64,000 nt of DNA, taken from positions 772,180 to 836,179 of the forward strand of contig OZ020526.1 of assembly GCA_963971425.1 (NCBI GenBank). Reading direction: 5' to 3'. Source of the stretch: Bryoerythrophyllum caledonicum (lineage: Eukaryota > Streptophyta > Bryopsida > Pottiales > Pottiaceae). The notes under the pieces were generated by a model that ran no database searches, had not been told where the DNA came from, and saw nothing but the letters and a program-made list of their open reading frames with translations. Of the stretch, positions 11,067 through 22,806 are shown piece by piece. The translations under genes were made by a program, and so were the position numbers. How positions within the stretch are numbered: position 1 is the first letter of the stretch; every line of letters starts with the position of its first letter.

Positions 11067-14000
11067 GTAAGCATGAGATTTTTAGGAGGAGCTCTGTGCA
11101 AACAATGTAAAGCCTAGGATGAAATTTTGTGTTTTGTGATGGCAGCTTAAGCTTAGAAGTTTGAAGCTTTAAGACCTAGGATATAGTTTATTATGAAAGC
11201 CATGAAGCTGAACATATAGCTGATTTTGAAAGCTGAACAAAGAATTGTATAGTTGCTATCTTCTTATGGAAATATGAATGACAATGGCTGCATGATACAG
11301 TGCCATAAGATTATTAACACGAGAAAATAACATCAACAACTAGTTAAGAGGAATAACTGTCTGGAAATGAAGAACAACTATCAGATTCTACAAAAAAATG
11401 AGAGTGGAAGTATGCTGAAAGGAGGTTCAATGCATTGAAAGTTGTATACACGAAGAAAGAAACATTGTGTAGCAAGTTTAAAAAAAAAATTCTTGTTGAA
11501 CTGCCCGTAACTACAGGAGACAACTTTCTAGTCAAGCGTGGTGGGATAAGCTACGTGTGATGGATACATACCCGGCACTAGCACCCGGAGGTTGCTACGA
11601 CAGTGTGTACCCGCGTCACATGCTTACTAGACCACCAAGGCCTGCTAGATGAAGGTCTGGGGTTAGCCAGCCTATATATCGTGAGCTGCAAGAGCCTTAC
11701 CAAACGATATGGAACAAATGCTGATCCCAGTATGGAAAAAAAGTAAAGACTTCTAGCACTGTTTCAATTACCTGGAGCACATATGCACAACACATTTTCA
11801 CAGTCTAAAACATGATGAACAACAACAAAATACAAAGGAGTATGAAGAACTTGGAGGAAAATGGAAAAAGAAGATTGATTTTAGGAGTCTGTGACTTACG
11901 AAATAAGGAACCTGTCAATACAGACAAAGCTCTCTCTGTACGTGGTTAAGAACTAGCTCGGGAAGAAACAAACAAGATAAAAGACTACATAAATTTCCTA
12001 CATAAAACCAATATGTAGTAAGTTTACATTTTAAAGTAAAACTCCTTAAGTTCAAAATTTTAGAGAAGATCTCTTTAAGTATAAATTTGTAAGATTCTTT
12101 AAAACAATGTTTTGGGTGAGATCATCTCTTCATGTGAATTTAAAGTAATGAAAGTTTAAGTCACATCCTTGAGCAAACTAGAACCTTAAGAACCAGACAA
12201 ACAATAGGAAGTTAGTTCCTTAAAGAAAAGAACAAATAGGTTGGATCCTTACTTCCCTTGAGTAAGTCAGTTCTTAAAAAGCTTGTTATGAGTCAGTTTC
12301 CTTAAGAACAAAATCAAAGTCAGTTACATTTCAGATAAAACAAATTCTTAAAGACTTAGATATAGTATGAGAGTTTTAAGAATATATGGAGGGATAGTGT
12401 CTTAAGGAAAGAGAAAATTGAATTGACTTTGAAAAAAAAAAACATTAACAACAAAACATAATAAAAAATTAAATTAAATTAAATTAAGGCCTATAGATGA
12501 AAGGAAAAAATAAGAGGGAGAGAACATGATAATTCTAAGGAGAGAGTATCATGAAAAGGAAAAATAAGAGAGAACATGATAATATTGCGAAATGAAGCAA
12601 AGAGGTTATGGAAAATAATGTGAGTGATGTAGATAACACAATTAGTGGTGAAATAATACACACACTACATAAATTATATGATAGGATAGCTCACATAAGT
12701 TAGAAGAAATAGAAGAGTGTGAAAAGAAAATTAGTAATCTAGGATTAGTAACTAGTTGTGAAGATGCACTACTAATTTACTAATCAAGAGATGTGAGGAC
12801 TAATGAGTGCTAATTTTCTAAACTTTAAAAAAATAAAAAAACAAAAAATTTGGACAAAGTGAAAAAGAAAAAGAAAATGATTGCAAGTGAAGCGTAGAGG
12901 AAGATATAGAAGAAAAATTAAATTGGAAAGAAAAATTTGAAAAGCAAAAAAATAAAAAATGAAGATCTAAAAGAGAATGGAAAATTCAAAGCTAAAATGA
13001 AAAACAAAATGAAAGAAAAAATTAAGTCTAAAGTGGAAGACCTAACTAAAAGAGTTAAGTTATTGGAGAAACTTGAAGACAAGTATGTATAAGACATTCT
13101 TACGAAAACAATGGAAAGCAAATAAAGACAATCAACAATTCTTAGAGAAGAAAGACAAGTAAGGAGAAATGCTATATGGAACATAAGGAGACTAAAAGAA
13201 AATGATAATAAGGAAGATGGAGTGCAAAAGATCAAGTTCAAGGACAAAGGTCGTTGAAGTCAACGAGAACGTCTCCAAGCTAAGAGGAGGGCTATGTAGA
13301 GCCAAAATGACAAAAGTAGATTTTTCCAAAATTTAAGTGTAAAAAGGGTTGTAGATATCTGGAGAATTAAATAATTAATGATTAAGTTTACACTAAGTAG
13401 TCAATTAATTAAAAAGTACCTATTCATATCCAAGAATTAGGAAATAATGGGAAAGGGTTGAACTCGCATCCTTTGGGAAGGATGTACCTTTTCATGAATA
13501 GATATGAATAGATGTGAAGATTTAGTGGAATTAATCTTAATGGTTAATACTAGGGAAATTCTCTTGTCAAGAGGTGTACCTCTTAAATGTTGAGTAGAAT
13601 GACTAGCTTGAATTTTTAGCATTCTTGGCCATTACCATAGAAATTCCTTGGAGTGATTGGAGTGAGCTCTAGCTTTAGGTGAAAAAGCTAGTTCATGACT
13701 CTTAATGTTGTAAGAGTACTTAATTTTATATATGAATATATAATTACTATTGAATTTGCATATGTAGAGTCTTGTGACTTGAGTCATATGTATAATTGCA
13801 ATAATATGTGATCTTCATTGACTAAATTTGACATTGTGTTGTATAAATGCAATTGCATGCATTACGTATTAATTGTGGATAAAATTTTTATACATGAATG
13901 CATTGTATATTTATTCTTCATAGGATCTCGAGTGTGAGTGAGCATAACTTGAGTATCTTAAGAATAAGAGTGTAGTTCTTATTCATGTTCATGCAATTTA

Positions 14001-14172
14001 TGCAATAAACATCAAGAATGGCATACCTTGATGCATGGCAATGAGTGTCATAGGCATATATAAAATTAACATTAAGTCTAACCTTAAAAGAAGGGATTAT
14101 TTAAGGTAGACTAATTTGTGAGTATTTAAAAGAATCTATCATCAGAGAGTAAGTAAAGAACAAATCCTTAAG
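11067..14172. other. AT-rich, purine-biased flank of the Gypsy insertion
   Basis: No convincing gene. Near 11560-11650 a short coding-like run occurs on the plus strand (TYPALAPGGCYDSVYPRHML), too short to assign. From about 12000 TTAAG and CTTAAG motifs are frequent, and 12420-13260 is A/G-rich on the plus strand with an imperfect duplication near 12497 and 12552 (AAGAGAGAACATGATAAT). The stretch continues beyond the Gypsy element at 25908. Confidence 0.5.
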
Positions 14173-14177
14173 GAAGA
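14173..14177. repeat. Target-site duplication GAAGA (left)
   Basis: Five bases directly before the 5' LTR, identical to 25903-25907 directly after the 3' LTR. This is expected for Ty3/Gypsy integration and fixes the element's ends. Confidence 0.9.
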
Positions 14178-16693
14178 TGTGAGCCGCAAAAACGGCTCAC
14201 GGTGATGAATGGACCTCACGTCGGGTCCATTAAGGCTAATGAGTGGTGAAAATGGGTTATCCCATGGACTAGCTCGTGGTTTTTTGATTAAAATGGCCAA
14301 GTGGCCTTTCCCCTCACTAAAAGAGGAGCCATTTATGGGCAATCGTGGAATTTATGTAGTTAGCCAAAAAGGAAGAAAAAAAAAAGGGGAATAAACCAGA
14401 AAAGAAAAGCAAAGAGAGAAGGGAAAAAAGACAAAAGAAAATTAGAAAAGAATTAAAATGAGTAGTGGTGGAGAAGAATTTACCTCCTATCGAGTTGTAG
14501 ACCATATTCGGTCACGATGAAGAAATCACGAAACCAAAAAAATGGGAGAAGAAGAAGGAGGATGGTGAGGAGAAAAGAAAAAAGAATGGGGCGTTAAAAG
14601 CCCTTAAAAAAATAGTCAAAAGGGTCCAAAAGAAGTGGAAAAGAATCCTCATCAATCACTAAGTAAATTAGGAATTACCCCAAGCAAGGGGAATTCAATT
14701 TAGGTAGGTTAAATTAGATTTTTGCACCTTTGAAAATTAGCTAATAGCTCACTTATTGAGATCATGCACACACATGTGGCATGGAGTCAAAGTTTAGATT
14801 TAGATATTCCTTGGTTAGTGGGACACCCACTTGTGTTAAATGCAAGGGTGGCTAGTGAATTATTGCTCTTTAGTTACTAGTTGTTTAGTGTGACCATTAA
14901 TGTGCCCACCCAAATTGGCGGCTGTGAACGACGAAGGGAACGACCTTGGGAACAAAGAAGGGAGCAAGGGTCTTGGGGTTACCCCCTTGGAGGGCGCTCA
15001 TTCGAAGGGTGGGAGGTAGGAGTGAGAGAGGTGTGTGGTAGGAGCGAAGAAACCGAGAGAGGTGTGTGGAAGGAGAGAGAGAGGTACGGTTCAGATTTCC
15101 CCCTCCTGTGGGCTGGAATGTGATTCAATCATTGCGAAAATACGAGAGTAGATAGATTAGAAAGTTGGCTTTCCAACAAGCTCAAGAACGCAGCGGATCG
15201 GAGCTGTGACGACGAAGATACGGGCGGCGGAGTGAGGACGACCAGCTGGAGGATCGGTGGCGGATCTCATACGGCCTCAGGTTTTCCCTCGTCAGTAGCG
15301 AAGTTCTTGTCCAATTGGGCAAAGATTTTAGCAGTAGATAGATTAGAACGTTGGCTTTCCAACAAGCTCAAGAACGTGCGGATCAAAGCTGTGACGACGA
15401 AGATACGGGCGGCGGAGTGAGGACGACCAGCTGGAGGATCGGTGGCGGATCTCATACGGCCTCAGGTTTTCCCTCGTCAGTAGCGGAGTTCTTGTCCAAT
15501 CGGGCTAAGATTTTAGGAGTAGATAGATTAGAACGTTGGCTTTCCAACAAGCTCAAACACGTGCGGATTGGAGCTGTGACGACGAAGATACGGGCAGCAG
15601 AGTGAGGACGACCAGTTGGAGGATCGGTGGCGGATCTCATATGGCCTCAGATTTTCCCTCGTTAGTAGCGGAGTTCTTGTCCAATCGAGCTAAGATTTTA
15701 GGAGTAGATAGATTAGAACGTTGGCTTTCCAACAAGCTCAAGAACGCGCGGATCGGAGCTGTGACGACGAAGATACGGGTTGCGGAGTGAAGAGCACCAA
15801 CAAGAGGAGCAAGATCACGAGCTGAACAAGAGGAGCAAGATCACGAGCTGACAAAGCAAGTCGAAGGCTAAGGATGGAGGGTGAACCGAATTAACTCAGG
15901 GAGCCCCTTTTCTTTTCTCCCTCGAACCTCTTCAATTCCATGTGTATGACTTGAACCCTAATTTTCTAAATACAAAAACCACGCGGATGCGCTGCCAATT
16001 TTTCGGTAGAATTAGGGTTTGCTATATATTCAACTAAATAACCGATTAGAGCGCCATTAGTAAGTGAACACAGCTGGAGGCTCACTCTTAGTAAGGCTGG
16101 GGTGGATTCTTGTGTGAATGAATGTGATACATGCATAGGAATGTGGTGCATGATCTTGAATAAAGTCATATGTTGAAGGTGCACTGCTGGTCGCTGGTTG
16201 GGAGGTCCAGGGTCGAGTCAAATGATCAATTGAAGGTTGCCATCGTGTTAAGCAAGAAAAACTAATAAGAATACCAAAAACAAACGTAAAAAACGGAGTC
16301 ATAATCACAAAGATAATGAAGAATTAAACTTTTAACATAAAAAGAGGAGCTTGTCTGCTGGTTGCTGCTGTTAGGGTCGCACTTGGGCCTGGAATTGGTG
16401 GTTAAGGTGCTAATCAAGTTCACAAGGCAAAATTGAACCTAATGGAGCTTTAAAACATTGGAAACAAAGCTTTGAGGCGGAATTTACGCTTGTCTAAAGG
16501 TTGGATTCAACCTAAGGCTCAATTCAGCCATCACATCACTAATTATTAACGAACCCTCTTAAGTGACCACGCCTTGGGTCATCATGCTTGTATGAATGGT
16601 TAAAGTATGTTTGCACAAGGGGCTGCATCCCATATGTAGGATCTTGTGTTCAAGATAAGCCACCCCATTAGGGGGCGGTTAATTTGGCTCACA
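14178..16693 (+). repeat. 5' LTR of the Gypsy element (2516 bp)
   Basis: Starts TGTGAGCC and ends GGCTCACA, so the outer 8 bp are mutual reverse complements. Right at the start GTGAGCCG and CGGCTCAC form an 8-bp hairpin with a 6-nt loop. The body contains a 185-bp tandem array (15148-15790) and two copies of a 26-bp unit (AACAAGAGGAGCAAGATCAC plus GAGCTG) near 15800-15850. Promoter and polyadenylation signals are expected here by family knowledge, but I cannot place them. Confidence 0.95.
15148..15790 (+). repeat. 185-bp tandem array in the 5' LTR (about 3.5 units)
   Basis: The phrase TTGGCTTTCCAACAAGCTCA occurs four times, 185 bp apart. The other LTR has seven. Units also carry GGAGCTGTGACGACGAAGAT and GTTTTCCCTCGTCAGTAGCG. 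Short open frames of 62 and 84 codons recur once per unit on both strands and are by-products of the array. Confidence 0.95.
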
Positions 16694-16696
16694 TTT

Positions 16697-16712
16697 TGGT
16701 GCGTCTGCCGGG
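16697..16712 (+). promoter_or_regulatory. Primer-binding site, tRNA-Asp-like
   Basis: TGGTGCGTCTGCCGGG begins 3 bases after the 5' LTR. It resembles the TGGCGCCGTTGCCGGG site complementary to the 3' end of plant tRNA-Asp that Tat/Athila elements use, with a few mismatches. It would prime minus-strand DNA synthesis. Confidence 0.7.
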
Positions 16713-18183
16713 AGGAGGCGTGCTCATTGTTTGATTGTGTTAATTATTCTACCGTTGGATGTAGGGGTACAAACGCTAAGAGACTCATGGTGTAAGGAGC
16801 GGCATCGGGTGGCTTAAAGGTAAGTGCCCAACCTTGCTCATGAATGGTTGATTGAGTGCCAATTGTGTGCATGTTTGAAAGTCTTGTGAATGAATGAACG
16901 TGCCAAGTTGTGTTTTAAGGTGGGGGTCTAGAAGGGAGTGTGGTTTCCCGACCTTCCAACCACAAAACACCTTGTGTTGGAAGGATCCCCTTCTAGTCTT
17001 GTGGCTTTGAGTCGAGCAAGGGGCCTAGGAGTGAAAGGTTGAGGCCCTCCCACGGTGTTCGTAAGAATTCCAGTGAGCTCCTAGGCCGAAGGGGAAGGGT
17101 GCAAGTGCCCGGGTATGGGACAAGGGCGCCCCTTCCTTCCCCCCGCGCTTGACTAACCACCAAGGTAAGAACAACTTGGTGTAATTGGAATGGTTGAATC
17201 AAAAGTTGCAAGTTAAGGCAATGTATGTGTGAATGAGCCACTTGGAGGGGAGTTGGAGTCGTGGACGCATCCAAGACGTAGGGGTGCTGTTTGGAAGGAG
17301 CGCTGCGTACGGTATGTGCACTACACCCTCTTTGTAGGACCATGAGTAGTAAATAGGACCAACTTGGATGTGGTGACCACACTAGGGTTAGAAAACCCTG
17401 ATTTCCCACTTGAGCCGTGTGGAACACTTGCCTTAGAACCGCTAGGTTTGGCCAACCACGAAATTGCATGCAACAAATCTTGTGCTAACAAGTGGATTGG
17501 CTGGAGTTGCTTCAAGGTAAATTATCCCCCTCTATAACATTGTATGTGACTTATTGGTTGGCCTTAGCATCGATAGAGTGCGATTAGGTCCACGGTCGAC
17601 TTCAACTAATGGTGACAGGGTGGCTGGAGATGCATCGAGGTATGTCTTCTTCATAGTGATAACATTGTATACACACCTTGTTGCATGCCGTCCCGTGATT
17701 CAGTCGTTTTCCTCCTAGTAGGTAATGCCTAGTACAAGGTGGTAAAAGGTGGAAGGGGGGATACCAAAGATACCGAGGAACCCCACCTTTTATCAAATTG
17801 AGGTCTGGGTCAGCCCCACAGTAAGGATCTGTACCGTGTGGCGCCAGTTGGGGGACAGCTTTCCAACGGGGTGATGCTCGTGGAGACATCCCTCAATTCG
17901 GTTAGCTTTTTGTCGTTTGCCCTTGGAGGGTAGTCTTTAATAGGATTCTTCGGCGGCTTCATCGAGCTAAAACTCCACCACTAAAAATTGGGTCTTGGTC
18001 TTGGGTCAGTCCATCCTCGTGATAGAATCGGGAGTAGGAGTGTTGGAAACATCCACTCACCGATCGAATTAGGCCGTGCTTCGTGTAGTTTCACCCACGA
18101 CCCTTAAACCTTGGATGGAAAATCTTTCGGGGGAACATGACCATCATCAACACACAACAAGATTCTCTTAGACTTTAGAGTAG
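16713..18183 (+). other. Untranslated leader of the Gypsy element
   Basis: About 1.5 kb between the primer site and the first gag ATG with no coding content recognised. Long leaders are common in this group and would contain packaging signals, which cannot be located by eye. Confidence 0.7.
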
Positions 18184-20030
18184 ATGTCCCGTGCCACAAG
18201 GTCCCAAAAACCTTCCCTCACACCACCGTGGGAACCGGCGAGTGAAAGGACTAGGTCTAGGGAACTCACTGAGGACACGGCGGAAGGATTCTTGGAGGTT
18301 CAACTAGAGGCTATCCCAGCTCCTCCCCTTCTTTTTCCCCCATCTTTCCTTATCCCTGCATTTGATCCAGTGAACACCACCAACACCACTAGTCCACGAG
18401 GCAACACCTCAGCCCCTACCATGGCCTCTGGAGGGCCACCCCCGGTTCGGCCTCCCATCAACACATTGGTTCAGCCAAGGGGTTTACCAATTGTAGTACC
18501 CGAAGGCTTACAGGCGGCGCCTATGCCACCCAATTTGCCCACGTTTAGAGGAACTAGGGATGAAGACCCCTCCGCACATGTGGAACGGTTTCTAGAGCTC
18601 CTCACTACTTGTCTCATCACCAACACCGGGTATTTCCTACTGTGGTTCTCGTGTACTTTAAAGGATGCCGCTTACGAGTGGTATAGGAACCACCCCCCCA
18701 ACACCTTCTAGGACTGGGATAGCCTCATGAGGGCCTTTTTGGAGCACTTTAGACCCGAAGTAGGTCAAAGTAATGCCCTCACAGCCCTAGCCGCGCTACG
18801 CCAAGGTCCAGGGGAGGATATCACGACATACATTAGGAGATTCGACCTGGTGGTTACAAGGTTCGTGGGAAACCTCCTCACCAATGACACCTTAACCCAG
18901 TTCTTTATCCAAGGGTTCAACAATGAGGGAACCATTAGGGAGATTTTGAAGGTCCGCCCCGCATCGTTAGATGAGGCCAAGGCACAAGCTAGGCTAATAG
19001 AGCAAGTGGATCGAGACCAAGAGCGCATGTGGAGGAAGGAGGATCACCATATTCCTAGTTTCATACCCATCCATGCCAAGGGTAAGGGACCAGTCTTAGA
19101 ACGTAACCAAGGATCCACAGGCGTACAAGTTCCTACGTGGAACTACTACGCCCCACCCTTGAACGTTAGGCCACCAGTAGCCCTTCCTGAGCTCACCTAT
19201 CATGAGGAGCGGGGCACATGGAAGGAGGAAATGAAGAACGAAATCCTTCAAGGCCAACAGGGCTTCCAGGATCAATTAGCTCAACAAATCAAGGCCATGC
19301 AAGACCAAATGGCCTTATTGATTAAGAACCAAGTCCCTAACCCCACGCCTCCACCCATAGAATCCGGTAGACATGCTTCGGGCTTATGGTGCACTCAATG
19401 TGGTCAACCAGGCCACACCAGCCCTTTTTGTACCACTCCGGTGGCAGCACCCCAACACCAAGCTTCTCAACCTCCGTATGTGCCTCCTCATAGGAACCAA
19501 CCACCGACAGTAACTAGCTACGTGCCTCAAGGCTATGCATCTCCAAGCCAAGGTTATGGGGGACCTCCGAGACCACGGTATGAAATCCATCAACCGTGTG
19601 GCAAGAGACACGCACCAGGGCAATGTTGGGTCGAAAGTGGGGTGGTATGCGGTAACTGCGGGGGTAATCACCCTACCCAAGTATGTCGTAGACCGGACAA
19701 GATAATTCCCATGCCCTTTCCACCAGGGAACTATCCTCAACAAGCCCAAGATCATTTGAGAGGTGCGCGTAACCCCACCTCGGATAATACCCTTAGGCCT
19801 CCTAGTCTCTACTACGACTACAACAATCATCGCCAAAATCAGACTCCTCCAATGGGGGTGAATACCAAGGCCGGGTACATCCCTATTAACCAAGGGCAGT
19901 ACCACGGGGGCCAACAAAACCTAGGGCAAAACCACGGGGGCCAACAAAACCTAGGGCAGAACCACGGGGGCCAACAAAACCTAGAGCAGAACCACGGGGG
20001 CCAACAAAACCAAGGCCCACAAGATGTGCG
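18184..20030 (+). pseudogene. Gypsy gag region (capsid and nucleocapsid), broken
   Basis: Contains a Pro/Thr-rich N-terminal arm, then the retrotransposon gag domain (PTFRGTRDEDPSAHVERFLE; ITTYIRRFDLVVTRFVG; FFIQGF), then a CCHC zinc knuckle (CTQCGQPGHTSPFC) and a second Cys/His cluster (CGNCGGNHPTQVC). A 10-residue repeat of the form GQNHGGQQNL occurs four times near 19891-20010. Gag forms the virus-like particle and binds element RNA. The region is a fossil with at least one break. Confidence 0.85.
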
Positions 20031-20439
20031 CTATGCCACCATGTCAAGTGAGATCGTGTCCACCCACAGCCCCTCCCTCACTGAGCTCAATGTAGTTTTC
20101 CACGAGGTGAGCACAACCAAGGAAGCAAAAACTTGTGAGTTACCGGCATTGGCAGTCCAGACTCGGTCTAGCCGACGGGAGCCTAGGTACTCAAGCCCCC
20201 CTCCACCTATACCAGAGGAAGGTGAGACCTCAGAAGAGGATTCACCTCACTTCTCTGACCTAAACGATACCACCAAGGAGGTGGTAGAAGGCACTAAACG
20301 AGCCAACTTCGAGTCCCCCCGTGGGATACCTAGGTCTCGAGCACCCTTGTCCACCCCCCAAGAGCCATGGGAAGGTCCACCAATCCCTAGTCTTGAGGTA
20401 AACACGTTCCCGCGTATCGAGAAGCAAGGGGGAGAGGGG

Positions 20440-22662
20440 CCTTACGATTTATGGGCGGACTTGAGTCGCCTCAAAGCGGACATCACCATAGCCCAACTAT
20501 TAGAGGTGTCACCACCCATGAGGAAGTCCCTTAGGTCGGGTACTCCGGTGAAGCGAAGGCCTAGGGCAAAGGTCAGGCTGGCGGCTCGGGTTAAATCCGC
20601 ACACCCCAATATCGAGGTCAAGGCGGTACAAATCGAGGTTTCGATTGTGGACAAGATCGTACCTAATGTACTAGTAGACGGTGGTAGTGGGTTGAACATC
20701 ATGCCCCTCTCAACCATGGAGAAACTAGGCCTTGACATCACAGAACCTTCACCGTACATCATCAACATGGCTAATCAAAGCTCGGAGGCCCCATTAGGCC
20801 AAATTAGTGGTTGTAACGTGACCACGGGGGGGGTAGAGTATTCCCTCACCTTCCAAGTCATCCGAATGCACTCCAACAAGGAGGCATACCCCTTGCTACT
20901 AGGTAGGCCTTGGTTGCGGATTGCCAATGCCACGGTAGAATGGGGGGGGCCAAAACCAAACATCACCTATGGTCCACCGGAGAACCCTACTACAGTCCAT
21001 ATCCAACCAAGTAGGCTAGGAATATGCCGTGGTTGCATGGGCTCGTCGGAGGATGAATCACAAGAGGTACTATCAAAGGAGCCTCCCAAACGGGTGAGGT
21101 TTGCGCCCTACAAGGCGGTGGATCGAGCCCAACCCTCGAAGGCCCACGTAATGCCATTTAAAAGCATGGGACCGGGCCTTTATGAGTGGGTTCCCACCGG
21201 GGAATTTGTAGACTGGTTGAGGGAGCACCCTACCTCGAGCGCGGATGAAGCCATGTCCGTGCATTTCATGGAGAGTGAGCTCATTGGAAGAGAAACCGGG
21301 TTGGAACTTAGCCTAGTTCCCCTCCTCGATGACCTAGAACCCTCGGCGGTGTTTGGAATGGATGTGGAGGGCACGCAAGGGGACGAATTGGAGGTTTTGG
21401 GAGACGAAGGCCCTCTCAAGCCATCTCTCCACTTCCGCAGGACATCCACCGGTATCCTAGCTAGTGGTTCGGGGGCAACATACCCCCAAGTTCCGAATGA
21501 TTGGTACAAGGGACCTACCCAACAACCACACGTTCATCATGATGATTGGAAGTTGATGGTGGTTTCTCATGAGCAGGATGAGGTCCGTAGTATTAAGGTG
21601 GGCGTTGGGTTGATCGAGGAGGAGATGGTGAAATACAAAGCACTAGTAGTCGAGTTTGGGGACATTTTTCCGTGGTCGTACAAAGACCTCAAGGGCATTC
21701 CCCCGGCGGTAACACAACATCACATCCCCCTTCTCCCAGGCACTACTCCCATTAGACAAAAGGAGCGGCGTATGAATCCTAACCTACAGCTCATTGTCAA
21801 GGCCGAATTGGAGAAGCTCCTCCAAGCGGGGTTCATTAAACCCGTAGAGATATCCGATTGGGTATCCCCCATGGTGTTGGTTAAAAAGAAAAACGGGAAG
21901 CTACGGGTGTGCATTGACTATAGGAAACTCAACCATCACACCCAAAAAGACCACTTCCCCTTGCCATTTATCAACACCATCTTGGAGGAGGTAGGTGGTC
22001 ATGATCTTTATACGTTTATGGATGGCTACTCGGGCTACAATCAAATCTCCATTGCCCCAAAGGACTATCAGAAGACCACCCCTTATCACCCTCAAACCAA
22101 TGGGCACACCGAACGGGTCAACCAAACCCTCGTAAACATCTTGAGGAAAACGGTCACCGATTCCAAGAGGGATTGAGATACGAAACTCCCCGCCCCGTTA
22201 TGGGCTTACCGAACCACGTTCAAAGTGACCACCCATGCTACTCCCTTCTCATTGGTGTATGGCATTGAAGCCATTTTACCCATCGAGTTCGAGATCCCCT
22301 CTCTGCGAGTGGCCGTGACCGAACGATGGTCCATGGCCACGTCCTTAGCCGATCGGTTAGAACGATTGGAGGAGCTCGACGAGATACGCCAGTGGAGCGC
22401 CCAAAACATGGAAGCCATCCAACGAAGGAGGAAGATTGCCTTCGACAAACGGAACAAGGTCTGGTCATTGAGACCGGGAATGCTAGTCCCCCTTCAAGAC
22501 GCGAGGAGATTGGATTTTCCAGGGAAGTTGGATGCTTTGTGGTTGGGATCCTATCTCGTGAAGGAGGTCTTCCCCAACAACTCCGTTCAACTTCAAACCC
22601 TAAATGGCGAGAATTTCCCCACGCGAACATCGGGCAACCGATGCAAAGAGTACAAGGTGTGA
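20440..22662 (+). pseudogene. Gypsy pol region, incomplete
   Basis: Recognisable parts are an aspartic protease (VLVDGGSGLNIMPLS, with DGGS in place of the usual DTG/DSG), part of reverse transcriptase (LRVCIDYRKLN; HDLYTFMDGYSGYNQISIAP), an integrase portion (HPQTNGHTERVNQTL) and the integrase C-terminal region (FDKRNKVWSLRPGMLV). The gene order protease, reverse transcriptase, integrase is that of Ty3/Gypsy. Pol is clearly not complete, so the element could not have moved on its own proteins. Trans-mobilisation by a relative would explain its recent insertion. Confidence 0.85.
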
Positions 22663-22806
22663 TTTGTTCACGACCTTCACAAGTGGACCTCCACATTTTG
22701 GTACTGCCATGGGTCATTCGAACACAAAAAAAGTAGAATTAGACCGTCTGCCCATGAACAAGAGTGGGTTCTCTGCCTCTTCGAGTTGTCCCAGATAGCC
22801 GCCATG